A stretch of 39,030 bases of DNA. Origin: Acidobacteriota bacterium. Its GTDB lineage: Bacteria > Acidobacteriota > UBA6911. The position numbers and the translations under genes are program-made. The stretch lies in NCBI GenBank assembly GCA_016934295.1, contig JAFGTD010000314.1, positions 1 to 39,030 on the forward strand, read 5' to 3'. Below the pieces are notes generated by a model, which was not told the DNA's origin, ran no database searches, and was given only the letters and a program-made list of their open reading frames with translations. This document shows, in pieces, positions 32,301 through 39,030 of the stretch (position 1 is the stretch's first letter; every line of letters starts with the position of its first letter).

Positions 32301-33407
32301 ATGAAATCGGGTCCCAGGAAAGTTCTCCACGTTCTTCATGCTTTTTCGCATGGAGGGCTCGAAAACGGTATTGTCAATATAATTAACGCTTCTCCGCCCG
32401 ACCTGGAGCATGCATTATGCCTGCTGACAACTGCAGGTGAATTCATCCACAGGCTGAAAAAGCCGGTTCCGTGTCATGAACTTCATAAGAAGCCGGGAAA
32501 CAGTGTAAAGACAATTCTGCAAATCCGTCGAATAATCAGAGAATCAAATGCCGATATCGTGCATACACGCAATTGGGGGGCATTCGACGGGGTCATTGCC
32601 GCGTGCTTGTGTCCCGGGGTTACACTCCTGCATGGCGAGCATGGACGGGATATTACGGATCCCCGGGGAATAAATCGGCGCAGAAACATGCTCAGGAGAC
32701 TGTTTGACCGCCGCATTCGCAAATTTACCGCTGTTTCAAAAGACCTGGCGCGATGGTTGCACGATTTGGGGATCCCAGGGGATAAAATAACGTTGATCGT
32801 AAACGGTGTCGACACTCAAAAATACTATCCGCATCGCGATCATGCGCTTCGAAAGGAGCTCGGCATCTCCGACAGGGAGTTGGTCGTGGGAACAATCGGA
32901 AGGCTGGATCCCGTGAAAAATCATGCCGGCCTGGTTGGGGCTATTGGGCGTTTAGCAAAGGCGGGGCAGAATGTCCGTCTGGTCATTGTTGGGGATGGCC
33001 CGGAAAGGCAAAACCTGCAGGCTCTCGCCCGGGAGCTTGCATTGACTCCCTCTCCGGTTTTTACCGGATATCGCAAGGACATTGAACGTTTTTACGGAAT
33101 TATTGATATTTTCGTATTGAATTCCGTTGCCGAGGGAATGTCGAACACTCTGTTGGAGGCAATGGCGTGCGGGCTTCCGGTTGTGTGCACGCCTGTAGGC
33201 GCCAATGTAGACATCGTCGAAGACGGAATACGGGGCCGGTTCGTTCCTGTCAATGAAGAGAACCGGCTGGCGGAGGCGTTGCTCGATTTAATAAATATGC
33301 CCGATCTGTGCCGTCGTTTTGGATCCGAAGCCAGAAAATTCGTCGAGGAGAGCCACTCTCTGTCCCATATGATCGAGCAATACAATAATCTATACCTCAA
33401 TATCTAA
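32301..33407 (+). CDS. XrtA-associated glycosyltransferase (TIGR03088-like)
   Basis: A 368-residue GT-B fold, family 4 glycosyltransferase. The N-terminal domain has 'VLHVLHAFSHGGLENGIVNIIN' (8-29) and 'IVHTRNWGAFDGVIAA' (around 86-101), then 'LLHGEHGRDITDPRGINRRR', features I associate with the sugar transferase linked to PEP-CTERM/EpsH loci. The donor-binding C-terminal domain has 'VGTIGRLDPVKNHAGL' and the EX7E-like segment 'NSVAEGMSNTLLEAMACGLPVV'. It acts on the cytoplasmic side in exopolysaccharide repeat synthesis; the sugar is unknown. It probably forms a two-gene unit with the amidotransferase and ends just before a MITE-like element and the convergent glycan operon. Confidence 0.92.
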   Translation: MKSGPRKVLHVLHAFSHGGLENGIVNIINASPPDLEHALCLLTTAGEFIHRLKKPVPCHELHKKPGNSVKTILQIRRIIRESNADIVHTRNWGAFDGVIAACLCPGVTLLHGEHGRDITDPRGINRRRNMLRRLFDRRIRKFTAVSKDLARWLHDLGIPGDKITLIVNGVDTQKYYPHRDHALRKELGISDRELVVGTIGRLDPVKNHAGLVGAIGRLAKAGQNVRLVIVGDGPERQNLQALARELALTPSPVFTGYRKDIERFYGIIDIFVLNSVAEGMSNTLLEAMACGLPVVCTPVGANVDIVEDGIRGRFVPVNEENRLAEALLDLINMPDLCRRFGSEARKFVEESHSLSHMIEQYNNLYLNI

Positions 33408-33423
33408 CCAAAGCGGTCCCGAT

Positions 33424-33522
33424 TATTGAGTTCCTCATAATATAGGGACGCTGCAGGAAGAAAGCCCCGGAGGGGCGGCACTTATTCGATGCTTTAAGTC
33501 ACTATATTGTGCGGAACTCAAT
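33424..33522. mobile_element. MITE-like element with terminal inverted repeats, copy 2
   Basis: A 99-bp unit whose left end (attgagttcctcataatata) is complementary to its right end (core tatattgtgcggaactcaat). Its single inner hairpin is gccccggaggggc, followed by ggcactt. It is the compact form of the 6208-6381 element. It sits exactly between two convergent gene units, 16 bp after one stop codon and 4 bp before the other, where it may double as a terminator. Confidence 0.7.
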
Positions 33523-33526
33523 ATAT

Positions 33527-34744
33527 TCACTTAAAGGAAATTTGCAGCGCTTTACTGTACACATCTTCATAAGCCATTGTTGTTTTTTCCCAGGGACGTT
33601 CCTGATGGACCCACTGGAAGGCTCTTTCGGTCAATTTCTTTCTCAGGTTTTCATCCGCAAGTGATTTTTCGATGGCGTTCGCCAGGGCGGAAACATTCCC
33701 GGCCTGAAATAATATTCCCGTTTCCCCGTCCCGGATGAGTTCTTTATGTCCACCGACGTCGCTGGCAATCACCACCTTTCGCATAGCCATGGCTTCCAGG
33801 GGTTTCAGCGGCGTGACAAGTTCGGTAAGACGCATTGAATAGCGGGGGTATACGAGAATATCCGTGAGTGCATAAACGGACGGCATGAGATTATGGGAAA
33901 CCCGGCCCGGCATAATGACTTTACCGGGCAGCTCCAGGGCTTTGATTTTTTCTTTAAGCTCCTTCTCCATTTCTCCCCCGCCGACAAGGAGCAGGACGCA
34001 ATCTTCATTCTTTCCCGATATAGAGGCGAAGGCTTCCAGAAGCAGATCCAGTCCTTCATATCGATAAAAAGAGCCTAAGAATCCAATAACCTTCCTGTTC
34101 TTGAGATTCCATTCGGCGATCATTTCTTCATTCGGCGGACTCTCCATGAAATCATTGTCATTAAAACCGTTTGGAATAATCGTCAGCTTGTCCCGGGGGA
34201 TACCGCGATGGATTAATTCATTACGAAGGCCGCTGCAAATGACCGTCACTCTGTCCGCCTTCCGGCAGGCCCGCGTTTCAAGTGCTCTAACCATTCGGTA
34301 TTTCCATGAATTCTCGCGATAGCTGTTGTGATCTACGGCGGCGTCTTCCCAGAAAGCCCGGATTTCATATACGACGGGGATTCGGAATTGTTTTCCGACC
34401 CGGAATGCCGGGAATGCGTTTAAAACCGGTGAATGCGCGTGGATTATATCCGGCCTGGTGATCGAAACCACCTCGTGCATACGCCGCCGCAAGGCCGAAA
34501 TAAGTCTGTATTCCTTGTACCCGTCAATTGGAAGTGAATCCGTTAAGTTGGTGCGATAGTGAGGAAAACCTTCGAGGTTTTCAAACAGGTTCCATTTTCC
34601 TTTCCAGCTCTGTTGATGCTTCGGGGAAGTCAATACCGTCACCTGCCAGCCTTTTTGGGATTGAGCCCGGAATATGTTGTAACTCCGGAAGGTATAACCG
34701 CTGTGAAGAGGCAGGCTGTGATCCAGTATGTGGAGGATATGCAT
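33527..34744 (-). CDS. XrtA-associated glycosyltransferase (TIGR04063-like)
   Basis: A 405-residue family 4 glycosyltransferase with the diagnostic opening MHILHILDHSLPLHSGYTFR, which I recall from the exosortase A-associated glycosyltransferase group. The N-terminal acceptor domain shows 'DIIHAHSPVLNAFPAFRVG'. The C-terminal domain shows 'VIGFLGSFYRYEGLDLLLEA' and 'ELVTPLKPLEAMAMRKVVIASDVGGHKELI', the latter carrying the donor-binding Glu residues. It is the last gene of the minus-strand glycan operon, with only 4 nt between it and the preceding glycosyltransferase gene. It probably adds one sugar of the exopolysaccharide repeat unit; donor and acceptor are unknown. Confidence 0.93.
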   Translation of the reverse strand: MHILHILDHSLPLHSGYTFRSYNIFRAQSQKGWQVTVLTSPKHQQSWKGKWNLFENLEGFPHYRTNLTDSLPIDGYKEYRLISALRRRMHEVVSITRPDIIHAHSPVLNAFPAFRVGKQFRIPVVYEIRAFWEDAAVDHNSYRENSWKYRMVRALETRACRKADRVTVICSGLRNELIHRGIPRDKLTIIPNGFNDNDFMESPPNEEMIAEWNLKNRKVIGFLGSFYRYEGLDLLLEAFASISGKNEDCVLLLVGGGEMEKELKEKIKALELPGKVIMPGRVSHNLMPSVYALTDILVYPRYSMRLTELVTPLKPLEAMAMRKVVIASDVGGHKELIRDGETGILFQAGNVSALANAIEKSLADENLRKKLTERAFQWVHQERPWEKTTMAYEDVYSKALQISFK

Positions 34745-34748
34745 TATT

Positions 34749-35960
34749 TCAGGGGACCCGGCTCAGTTGTTTTTCTTTGTACGAAACAACAGCAGTCTCT
34801 AGGACATTATAAACAGATTGCGCCGCCCGATCCCATGAATGTCCGTCGGCTGAACGAATAATTTCCTCATATTCCCAGGATTTTGAAAGGGCTGATAGGA
34901 TCGTTTCCGCGAAGCTGTTTTCATTCCTTTCACAAAGCAGTCCCACCCGGTCGGATCTGATTATCTCGGGTATGCCGCCTACATTTGTGGCTATCACCGG
35001 CGTACCGCAGGCCAACGATTCCAGGATTACATTCGGCCATCCCTCCCGGCTGCTGGCCAGGCAGAACAGGTCGGCGGCACTATACAACTGAAACAATTTC
35101 TGGTGAGGCATAACTCCCACCAGCCGGACGGATGCCGTCAAATTCATGCTGCGGATGAGTTTTTCCAAACGGCTCTGCTCCTTCCCGTATCCCGCGATCA
35201 CCAGATACAAATCCTGTCTTTCGTGCACATCCCGCAAAATTCGCATTGCACGAATCAGGATATCGAATCCCTTGAGCTCCACAAGACCACCGACAGAGAG
35301 TATGATTTTTTTTTCTATGGGCAATCCTAATGCTTTCCTCGCTTCTGTTTGTGGTATTGGATGAAATTTTTTACTGTCCACTCCGTTGGGAATTACGTGA
35401 ATTTTTTCAGACGGCACTTTCAAATCCAATATCGAATCTTTCAGAGCCCGGCTTACTGTGACGACTCGATCTGCTTTGTTAAGGCATCGGGTCAACAGGG
35501 GGCGAATTGTACGGAAGCATTGAAATAAATTGATATCGCTGCCCCGGGCCGTAATTATCACGGGTTTCTTTACGTCTTTTCCGATTATAGCGGATGCAAA
35601 TCCATCGGGATAAACGTAATGTGAATCTATAACGTCAAAATCAAACTCTTTTCTAAGTTTTTTAACGGCCGGGAGAAGGGATGCCGCCATGAAGTAGCCG
35701 TATAGGGGCATCCCGATCTTTGGAGTCAGAAAATACCGTGGATGTCGGACATCCAGTCCTTCAATAACCTCTCGATTTGCTACCTGGGAGAATTGCCAGC
35801 GATGGCTGATTTTAAGATTCGGGAAATAGGGAACCGGTGCGAGGACTTTTATCTCTATACCGGGCAAGCGGGACATGAAGGAGATACGCTCCTTGACAAA
35901 TACGCCATGGTGCGGCCGCACATTATTCGGGAAGAGGGATGTTACTACTAAAATTTTCAT
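34749..35960 (-). CDS. Family 4 glycosyltransferase
   Basis: A 403-residue GT-B glycosyltransferase. It opens MKILVVTSLFPNNVRPHHGVFV and has the acceptor-domain motif 'DVIDSHYVYPDGFASAII'. The donor domain carries 'ILSVGGLVELKGFDILI' and 'LASSREGWPNVILESLACGTPVIATNVGGIPEII', the latter with the two donor-site Glu residues. It resembles the 'teichuronic acid biosynthesis' or generic WcaA/RfaB-like annotations that accompany XrtA clusters. It lies 18 bp after the sulfotransferase and 4 bp before the TIGR04063-like gene in one operon. Its sugar specificity cannot be read from the sequence. Confidence 0.9.
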   Translation of the reverse strand: MKILVVTSLFPNNVRPHHGVFVKERISFMSRLPGIEIKVLAPVPYFPNLKISHRWQFSQVANREVIEGLDVRHPRYFLTPKIGMPLYGYFMAASLLPAVKKLRKEFDFDVIDSHYVYPDGFASAIIGKDVKKPVIITARGSDINLFQCFRTIRPLLTRCLNKADRVVTVSRALKDSILDLKVPSEKIHVIPNGVDSKKFHPIPQTEARKALGLPIEKKIILSVGGLVELKGFDILIRAMRILRDVHERQDLYLVIAGYGKEQSRLEKLIRSMNLTASVRLVGVMPHQKLFQLYSAADLFCLASSREGWPNVILESLACGTPVIATNVGGIPEIIRSDRVGLLCERNENSFAETILSALSKSWEYEEIIRSADGHSWDRAAQSVYNVLETAVVSYKEKQLSRVP

Positions 35961-35978
35961 AAAAAGAGCAACGTTTTG

Positions 35979-36911
35979 CTATTCCGGTTTCCAAAATGCC
36001 TCGGGATCCAGTCCGCTGTAGAATGGCAGATGAAATTGAGAGACAACCTTGTCCAACTCATCCAGCTCGCGTGGACTGATGTTTTTCTCCCATTTATGTA
36101 TCTCCGTCCGTGGATTGCGATTTTGGCCGTATCCCGGTCCTGAGGCGTCAAGGTTCCTGCCTGAAACAAACCGCTCCATTTCCTCTGTCCACTGGAGTCC
36201 CAGGAAATCAACCAGGCTGCGAATCCTCCCAACCGGATCCATGCAATACCATTCGTGTTCGTGCATTATCCACCCCGGGCGATGCTGCCGGACCTGCATC
36301 AGGGAAACCGCTCCCCAGAATGCCCCGGTTTTTTGCCAGAAGGTTTCAGCCAGCCGAAGGATATCACTGTACGGTCTCAGAGGACCTTCAATAAGTGAAG
36401 TCTGCGACAGGAGCAGTTTCAAAGCATGGCCCGGATCCCATTCCCTCGCTTTCCAGCTTAATGCAAGAGGTACGGGATGTCGAATAGTCTGCACGACGAT
36501 TGCATCCGGGAAAGTTTCTGCAAACCAGTCAAGACAGAGAACCAGCTTCACCCATTTGATGAGAACGGTTTCCGACCTTAAAACACCCAGCATTTCACGG
36601 AAACCCTGCTCTGCAATGACATATCCCGTGTGAATGCGGCCTGAGAATGCCTTTTTCAGGTGGTTTTCAAGATCAGGCTCGGCGGCTCCTGATGCAATGT
36701 AGCGGTTTGAATATTTCTTGGATAATACGGAATCCGGTTCAAAGTAATAGGAAACGCGCGGTGCCAGAGATAGGGATTTGGCAATCCATGAAGTTCCGCT
36801 TCTGGGAAGGCCGGAAACGACGATACGCTTTTTAACGAATCGCAGCCCGGGAAGGGTTGTAGCAAGGATTTGCCGAAGCGCAGGTCTAAGGTTTTTGAAA
36901 TAGAAGCTCAT
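35979..36911 (-). CDS. Sulfotransferase family protein
   Basis: A 310-residue PAPS-dependent sulfotransferase-like protein. The 5'-phosphosulfate loop is VVSGLPRSGTSW (31-42). The 3'-phosphate binding segment is 'IVVQTIRHPVPLALSWKARE', where 'RHP' and the later Ser are the usual PAPS contacts. No membrane span or signal peptide is obvious, so it should act in the cytoplasm on a sugar precursor or lipid-linked oligosaccharide. Sitting inside the exopolysaccharide operon, between an O-ligase homologue and glycosyltransferases, it suggests the polymer is sulfated. No PAPS synthesis genes are in the window. The acceptor is unknown. Confidence 0.88.
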   Translation of the reverse strand: MSFYFKNLRPALRQILATTLPGLRFVKKRIVVSGLPRSGTSWIAKSLSLAPRVSYYFEPDSVLSKKYSNRYIASGAAEPDLENHLKKAFSGRIHTGYVIAEQGFREMLGVLRSETVLIKWVKLVLCLDWFAETFPDAIVVQTIRHPVPLALSWKAREWDPGHALKLLLSQTSLIEGPLRPYSDILRLAETFWQKTGAFWGAVSLMQVRQHRPGWIMHEHEWYCMDPVGRIRSLVDFLGLQWTEEMERFVSGRNLDASGPGYGQNRNPRTEIHKWEKNISPRELDELDKVVSQFHLPFYSGLDPEAFWKPE

Positions 36912-36966
36912 GATGGTTTTGCGTTGGATACGAACGCTGATAAATTATGCATCAATGTATCACAGA

Positions 36967-38283
36967 TTATGCGGGCTGGATTTCGGATTGCGGGTGCAGA
37001 TTATCGCCTGTCAGTTGTTCTTTTTCAGGAATCCCTTCCTTTTGAACCGGTTCTGTTTTTAAAATCCTTTTCATGGCAACAACAATAGCAATGAAATGGT
37101 AAAATAAATCAAAACTGGCCCTTCCCAGGAACAATCCTCCAACAAGGTAGGCAATCAGGGAAATCAACAGGGCATTACAAAGCCCCTCCGCCCATTGGTC
37201 CTTCCTGAGGCTCCATATCTTCCTCATTTTAATCAGAGAAAGAATCGCACTTGCGATCATAAGAAAAAATATTGCAGCCCCCGGGAAGCCGTGTTCCCCG
37301 AGTATTTCGAAGTAAATACTGTGAACGTCGTGTACGTTGTCCGGTTGCGGCGAATAAATCTGAAAAGTTTTCCGTGAATAGGTCTGAAAGCCGCCGCCCA
37401 CAATGGGACGGTCTTTGGCCACGTTCCATCCCGTTTTCCATGCATTGAACCGACCCTGGGCCGATGCATCCTGTTCGTAGTCCTGAATACTGTGGATTCG
37501 GTCATACCATGCATCCGGCAGGAACGGGATGGATATTATTATGCATGCCAGAATTATTGAGGCGACAATAATCTTCCGTTTCGATCGGAACCAGTAGAAA
37601 AAAAGGACGGCTATCAATGTCACGAATCCGCCCCTGGAGTAGGTCAGCAGAATTGAAATTATTGTGAAAATAACCAACAGGAGAAATAGGATCCTGTACC
37701 TCCTGTTCTTTTTAAGGTTCGTCTGCCATACGATCAAAGGCAGAACCATACACAGAGCATGGGCGAAATCATTATTGTCCGCGAGGAAAGAATTTTCCGG
37801 ACCGAAAACGAGATAAGCTCCGCCGGTGACCAATGAAAAAACTCCGCCCTTTAAAGCCAGAAAACCGATAGAACCGATGATGATCCATAAAAATACGGCA
37901 ATTTTTTTCCTGTCGACAAGCAGAATCATTGTCATGAAAGTCATGAACAGTATTTTGCTGACTCGTATCAATTCAGCCTTTGCCGGGTCCGGATTAAGAG
38001 CAAAAAATGTGGTCAGGCAGAACCACAACCAGAGTATCAGGAGAAAAACACCCTCTTTCTCAATTTGAAATTTCAGGTCTTTGGGTTTCAAGGCCGCACC
38101 GATGACGGTTGTAACGGTAATTACCATGGCTACTGGAAAATTGACGGCAAGGCCCCATGCCATGCGATGAGGATTCATGTAGCTTACCCAGGCAAAACCG
38201 CAAACTCCAAGCCAGGGCCGAAAGAAAGCGACCGCGGCCCAACCAAAGACGGTCAATAGAACTAAAATGTCACGAATGGCCAT
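36967..38283 (-). CDS. Putative O-glycosylation ligase, exosortase A-associated (Wzy/WaaL-like)
   Basis: A 438-residue polytopic membrane protein with about ten to twelve hydrophobic segments, like the O-antigen ligase/polymerase superfamily. It opens MAIRDILVLLTVFGWAAVAFFRPWLGVCGFAWVSYMNPHRMAWG, the signature of the XrtA-linked ligase group (TIGR03097-like). 'LLTYSRGGFVTLI' is the conserved Wzy_C region, and a long periplasmic loop follows ('AWYDRIHSIQDYEQDASAQGRFNAWKTGW...VGGGFQTYSRKTF', about 265-320). The Arg-rich and 'HSIYFEILGEHG' parts are typical ligase determinants. It could attach or polymerise glycan on PEP-CTERM proteins, but no member of this group has a proven acceptor that I know of. 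The start is 2 nt after the upstream glycosyltransferase stop codon. Confidence 0.93.
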   Translation of the reverse strand: MAIRDILVLLTVFGWAAVAFFRPWLGVCGFAWVSYMNPHRMAWGLAVNFPVAMVITVTTVIGAALKPKDLKFQIEKEGVFLLILWLWFCLTTFFALNPDPAKAELIRVSKILFMTFMTMILLVDRKKIAVFLWIIIGSIGFLALKGGVFSLVTGGAYLVFGPENSFLADNNDFAHALCMVLPLIVWQTNLKKNRRYRILFLLLVIFTIISILLTYSRGGFVTLIAVLFFYWFRSKRKIIVASIILACIIISIPFLPDAWYDRIHSIQDYEQDASAQGRFNAWKTGWNVAKDRPIVGGGFQTYSRKTFQIYSPQPDNVHDVHSIYFEILGEHGFPGAAIFFLMIASAILSLIKMRKIWSLRKDQWAEGLCNALLISLIAYLVGGLFLGRASFDLFYHFIAIVVAMKRILKTEPVQKEGIPEKEQLTGDNLHPQSEIQPA

Positions 38284-38285
38284 AA

Positions 38286-39030
38286 TTACTTTCTGATGTC
38301 CAATACTTTATCGTAAATGGTTTGAACGCACCGGGCATGTGTCGCGATGTCGAAAGTTCTTAAAGCCTTTTCGCGGGCGTTTTGTCCCAATCGCTTCCCG
38401 GTTTCCGGTTCCCTGTACAATTTCAGGATTGTGCTCTCCAGGCTTTCTGCATTTCCTGCCTGAAATATCAATGCTGTTTCTCCATCGCGGTTCATTTCCG
38501 CGCCTCCCCCGTGGCTGGGGACAATAAGGGGGCAGCCCATAGCCATACATTCGATCACCATCGTTCCAAGCGGTTCGGGGGATATGGAGGCTGAAACTAC
38601 TACGTCCATTCCCATATAAACGTGGCTCATGCTGCTGAGATGTCCCGTGAACACGACGACATCCCGCAGCCCTTCCCGGACGACGCGATTCCTGAGTTCC
38701 TTTTCGTAGTTCCTGAATTCGTCGGGAGTGCCTCCAACGATCATCATCTTCAGGTTCGGGATTTTCCGCGACAGTCCTTTCGCGGCGTCGATAAAAAGGT
38801 TCTGGCCCTTCCAGGGGATCAGGAGGCCGATCAGGCCCACCGCAAATGCGTTTTCAGGAATTCCGAACCTGCCGCGAAACTCCGAAGGGTCGGCTTTCAA
38901 ATCAAGTTTTTCCAGAGCGATGCCGTCATAAACGACAGTCTGCTTTTTCAACGAGACTCCCAGCGCCGTTATCTCCCTGGAAACCCAATGGGAAACCGGA
39001 ATAAAATGATCGGGCAGGCGGAAGCACCAT
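38286..39030 (-). CDS. Family 4 glycosyltransferase, partial (N-terminus outside window)
   Basis: The C-terminal 247 codons or so of a GT-B glycosyltransferase. The frame stays open to the window edge: upstream of the internal TTG at 38951 it reads 'FRLPDHFIPVSHWVSREI' then 'TALGVSLKKQTVVYDGI', a normal mid-protein GT4 stretch. The gene therefore starts beyond 39030. The donor domain shows 'VGLIGLLIPWKGQNLFIDA', 'VVVSASISPEPLGTMVIECMAMGCPLIVPSHGG' with the conserved Glu pair, and 'ALIFQAGNAESLESTIL'. It is the first visible gene of the minus-strand glycan operon and is 2 nt from the ligase start. Donor and acceptor are unknown. Confidence 0.9.
   Translation of the reverse strand, partial: WCFRLPDHFIPVSHWVSREITALGVSLKKQTVVYDGIALEKLDLKADPSEFRGRFGIPENAFAVGLIGLLIPWKGQNLFIDAAKGLSRKIPNLKMMIVGGTPDEFRNYEKELRNRVVREGLRDVVVFTGHLSSMSHVYMGMDVVVSASISPEPLGTMVIECMAMGCPLIVPSHGGGAEMNRDGETALIFQAGNAESLESTILKLYREPETGKRLGQNAREKALRTFDIATHARCVQTIYDKVLDIRK

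Overview
The window is an exosortase A (XrtA)/PEP-CTERM locus from a Gram-negative, exopolysaccharide-producing bacterium. Evidence: a complete xrtA-epsI pair, two PrsT-type TPR lipoproteins, the PrsK/PrsR two-component pair, five PEP-CTERM proteins, and the glycan genes that usually travel with XrtA. Base composition looks close to balanced. The dispersed hairpin repeats and gene content suggest Desulfobacterota or another environmental lineage with such repeats, but nothing here (no rRNA, no housekeeping marker) fixes the taxon.

Layout. 1-9.4 kb: a PEP-CTERM protein, a TIGR03790-like protein with a TPR tail, an ExeA-like XrtA-locus ATPase, a small helical protein resembling a degenerate HPt domain, and the XrtA-locus CAAX-protease homologue. 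A repeat-rich stretch with a VapBC-type toxin-antitoxin pair follows, then two divergent PEP-CTERM genes. 9.4-15.6 kb: a lipoprotein with a DPDPVE stalk, a von Willebrand A PEP-CTERM protein, a eukaryote-like UDP-glucose dehydrogenase and a fifth PEP-CTERM protein. 15.6-16.6 kb: decayed DNA with a truncated GxxExxY (PD-(D/E)XK) gene. 16.6-30.2 kb, all minus strand: prsK-prsR, xrtA-epsI, then two tandem 1,360-residue PrsT paralogues. 30.2-39 kb: a plus-strand amidotransferase and glycosyltransferase, and a minus-strand operon of glycosyltransferases, sulfotransferase and O-antigen-ligase-like protein.

How it fits together (family knowledge plus inference). PEP-CTERM precursors are exported by their signal peptides and processed by XrtA at the C-terminal Pro-Glu-Pro/TM/basic tail. 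The glycan genes build the extracellular polysaccharide on which such proteins depend. PrsK/PrsR with sigma-54 would control the PEP-CTERM genes. The sequence supports this directly: four of the five PEP-CTERM genes have a -24/-12 element at correct spacing. Six copies of one 17-bp inverted repeat, TGTAA-N7-TTACA, lie in the four intergenic regions upstream of the five genes. I propose this repeat as the PrsR enhancer site.

The window also carries at least three families of small palindromic elements: paired hairpins with GGAGTGCG ends, a 99-174 bp element with terminal inverted repeats, and a 168-bp long palindrome between the two prsT genes.
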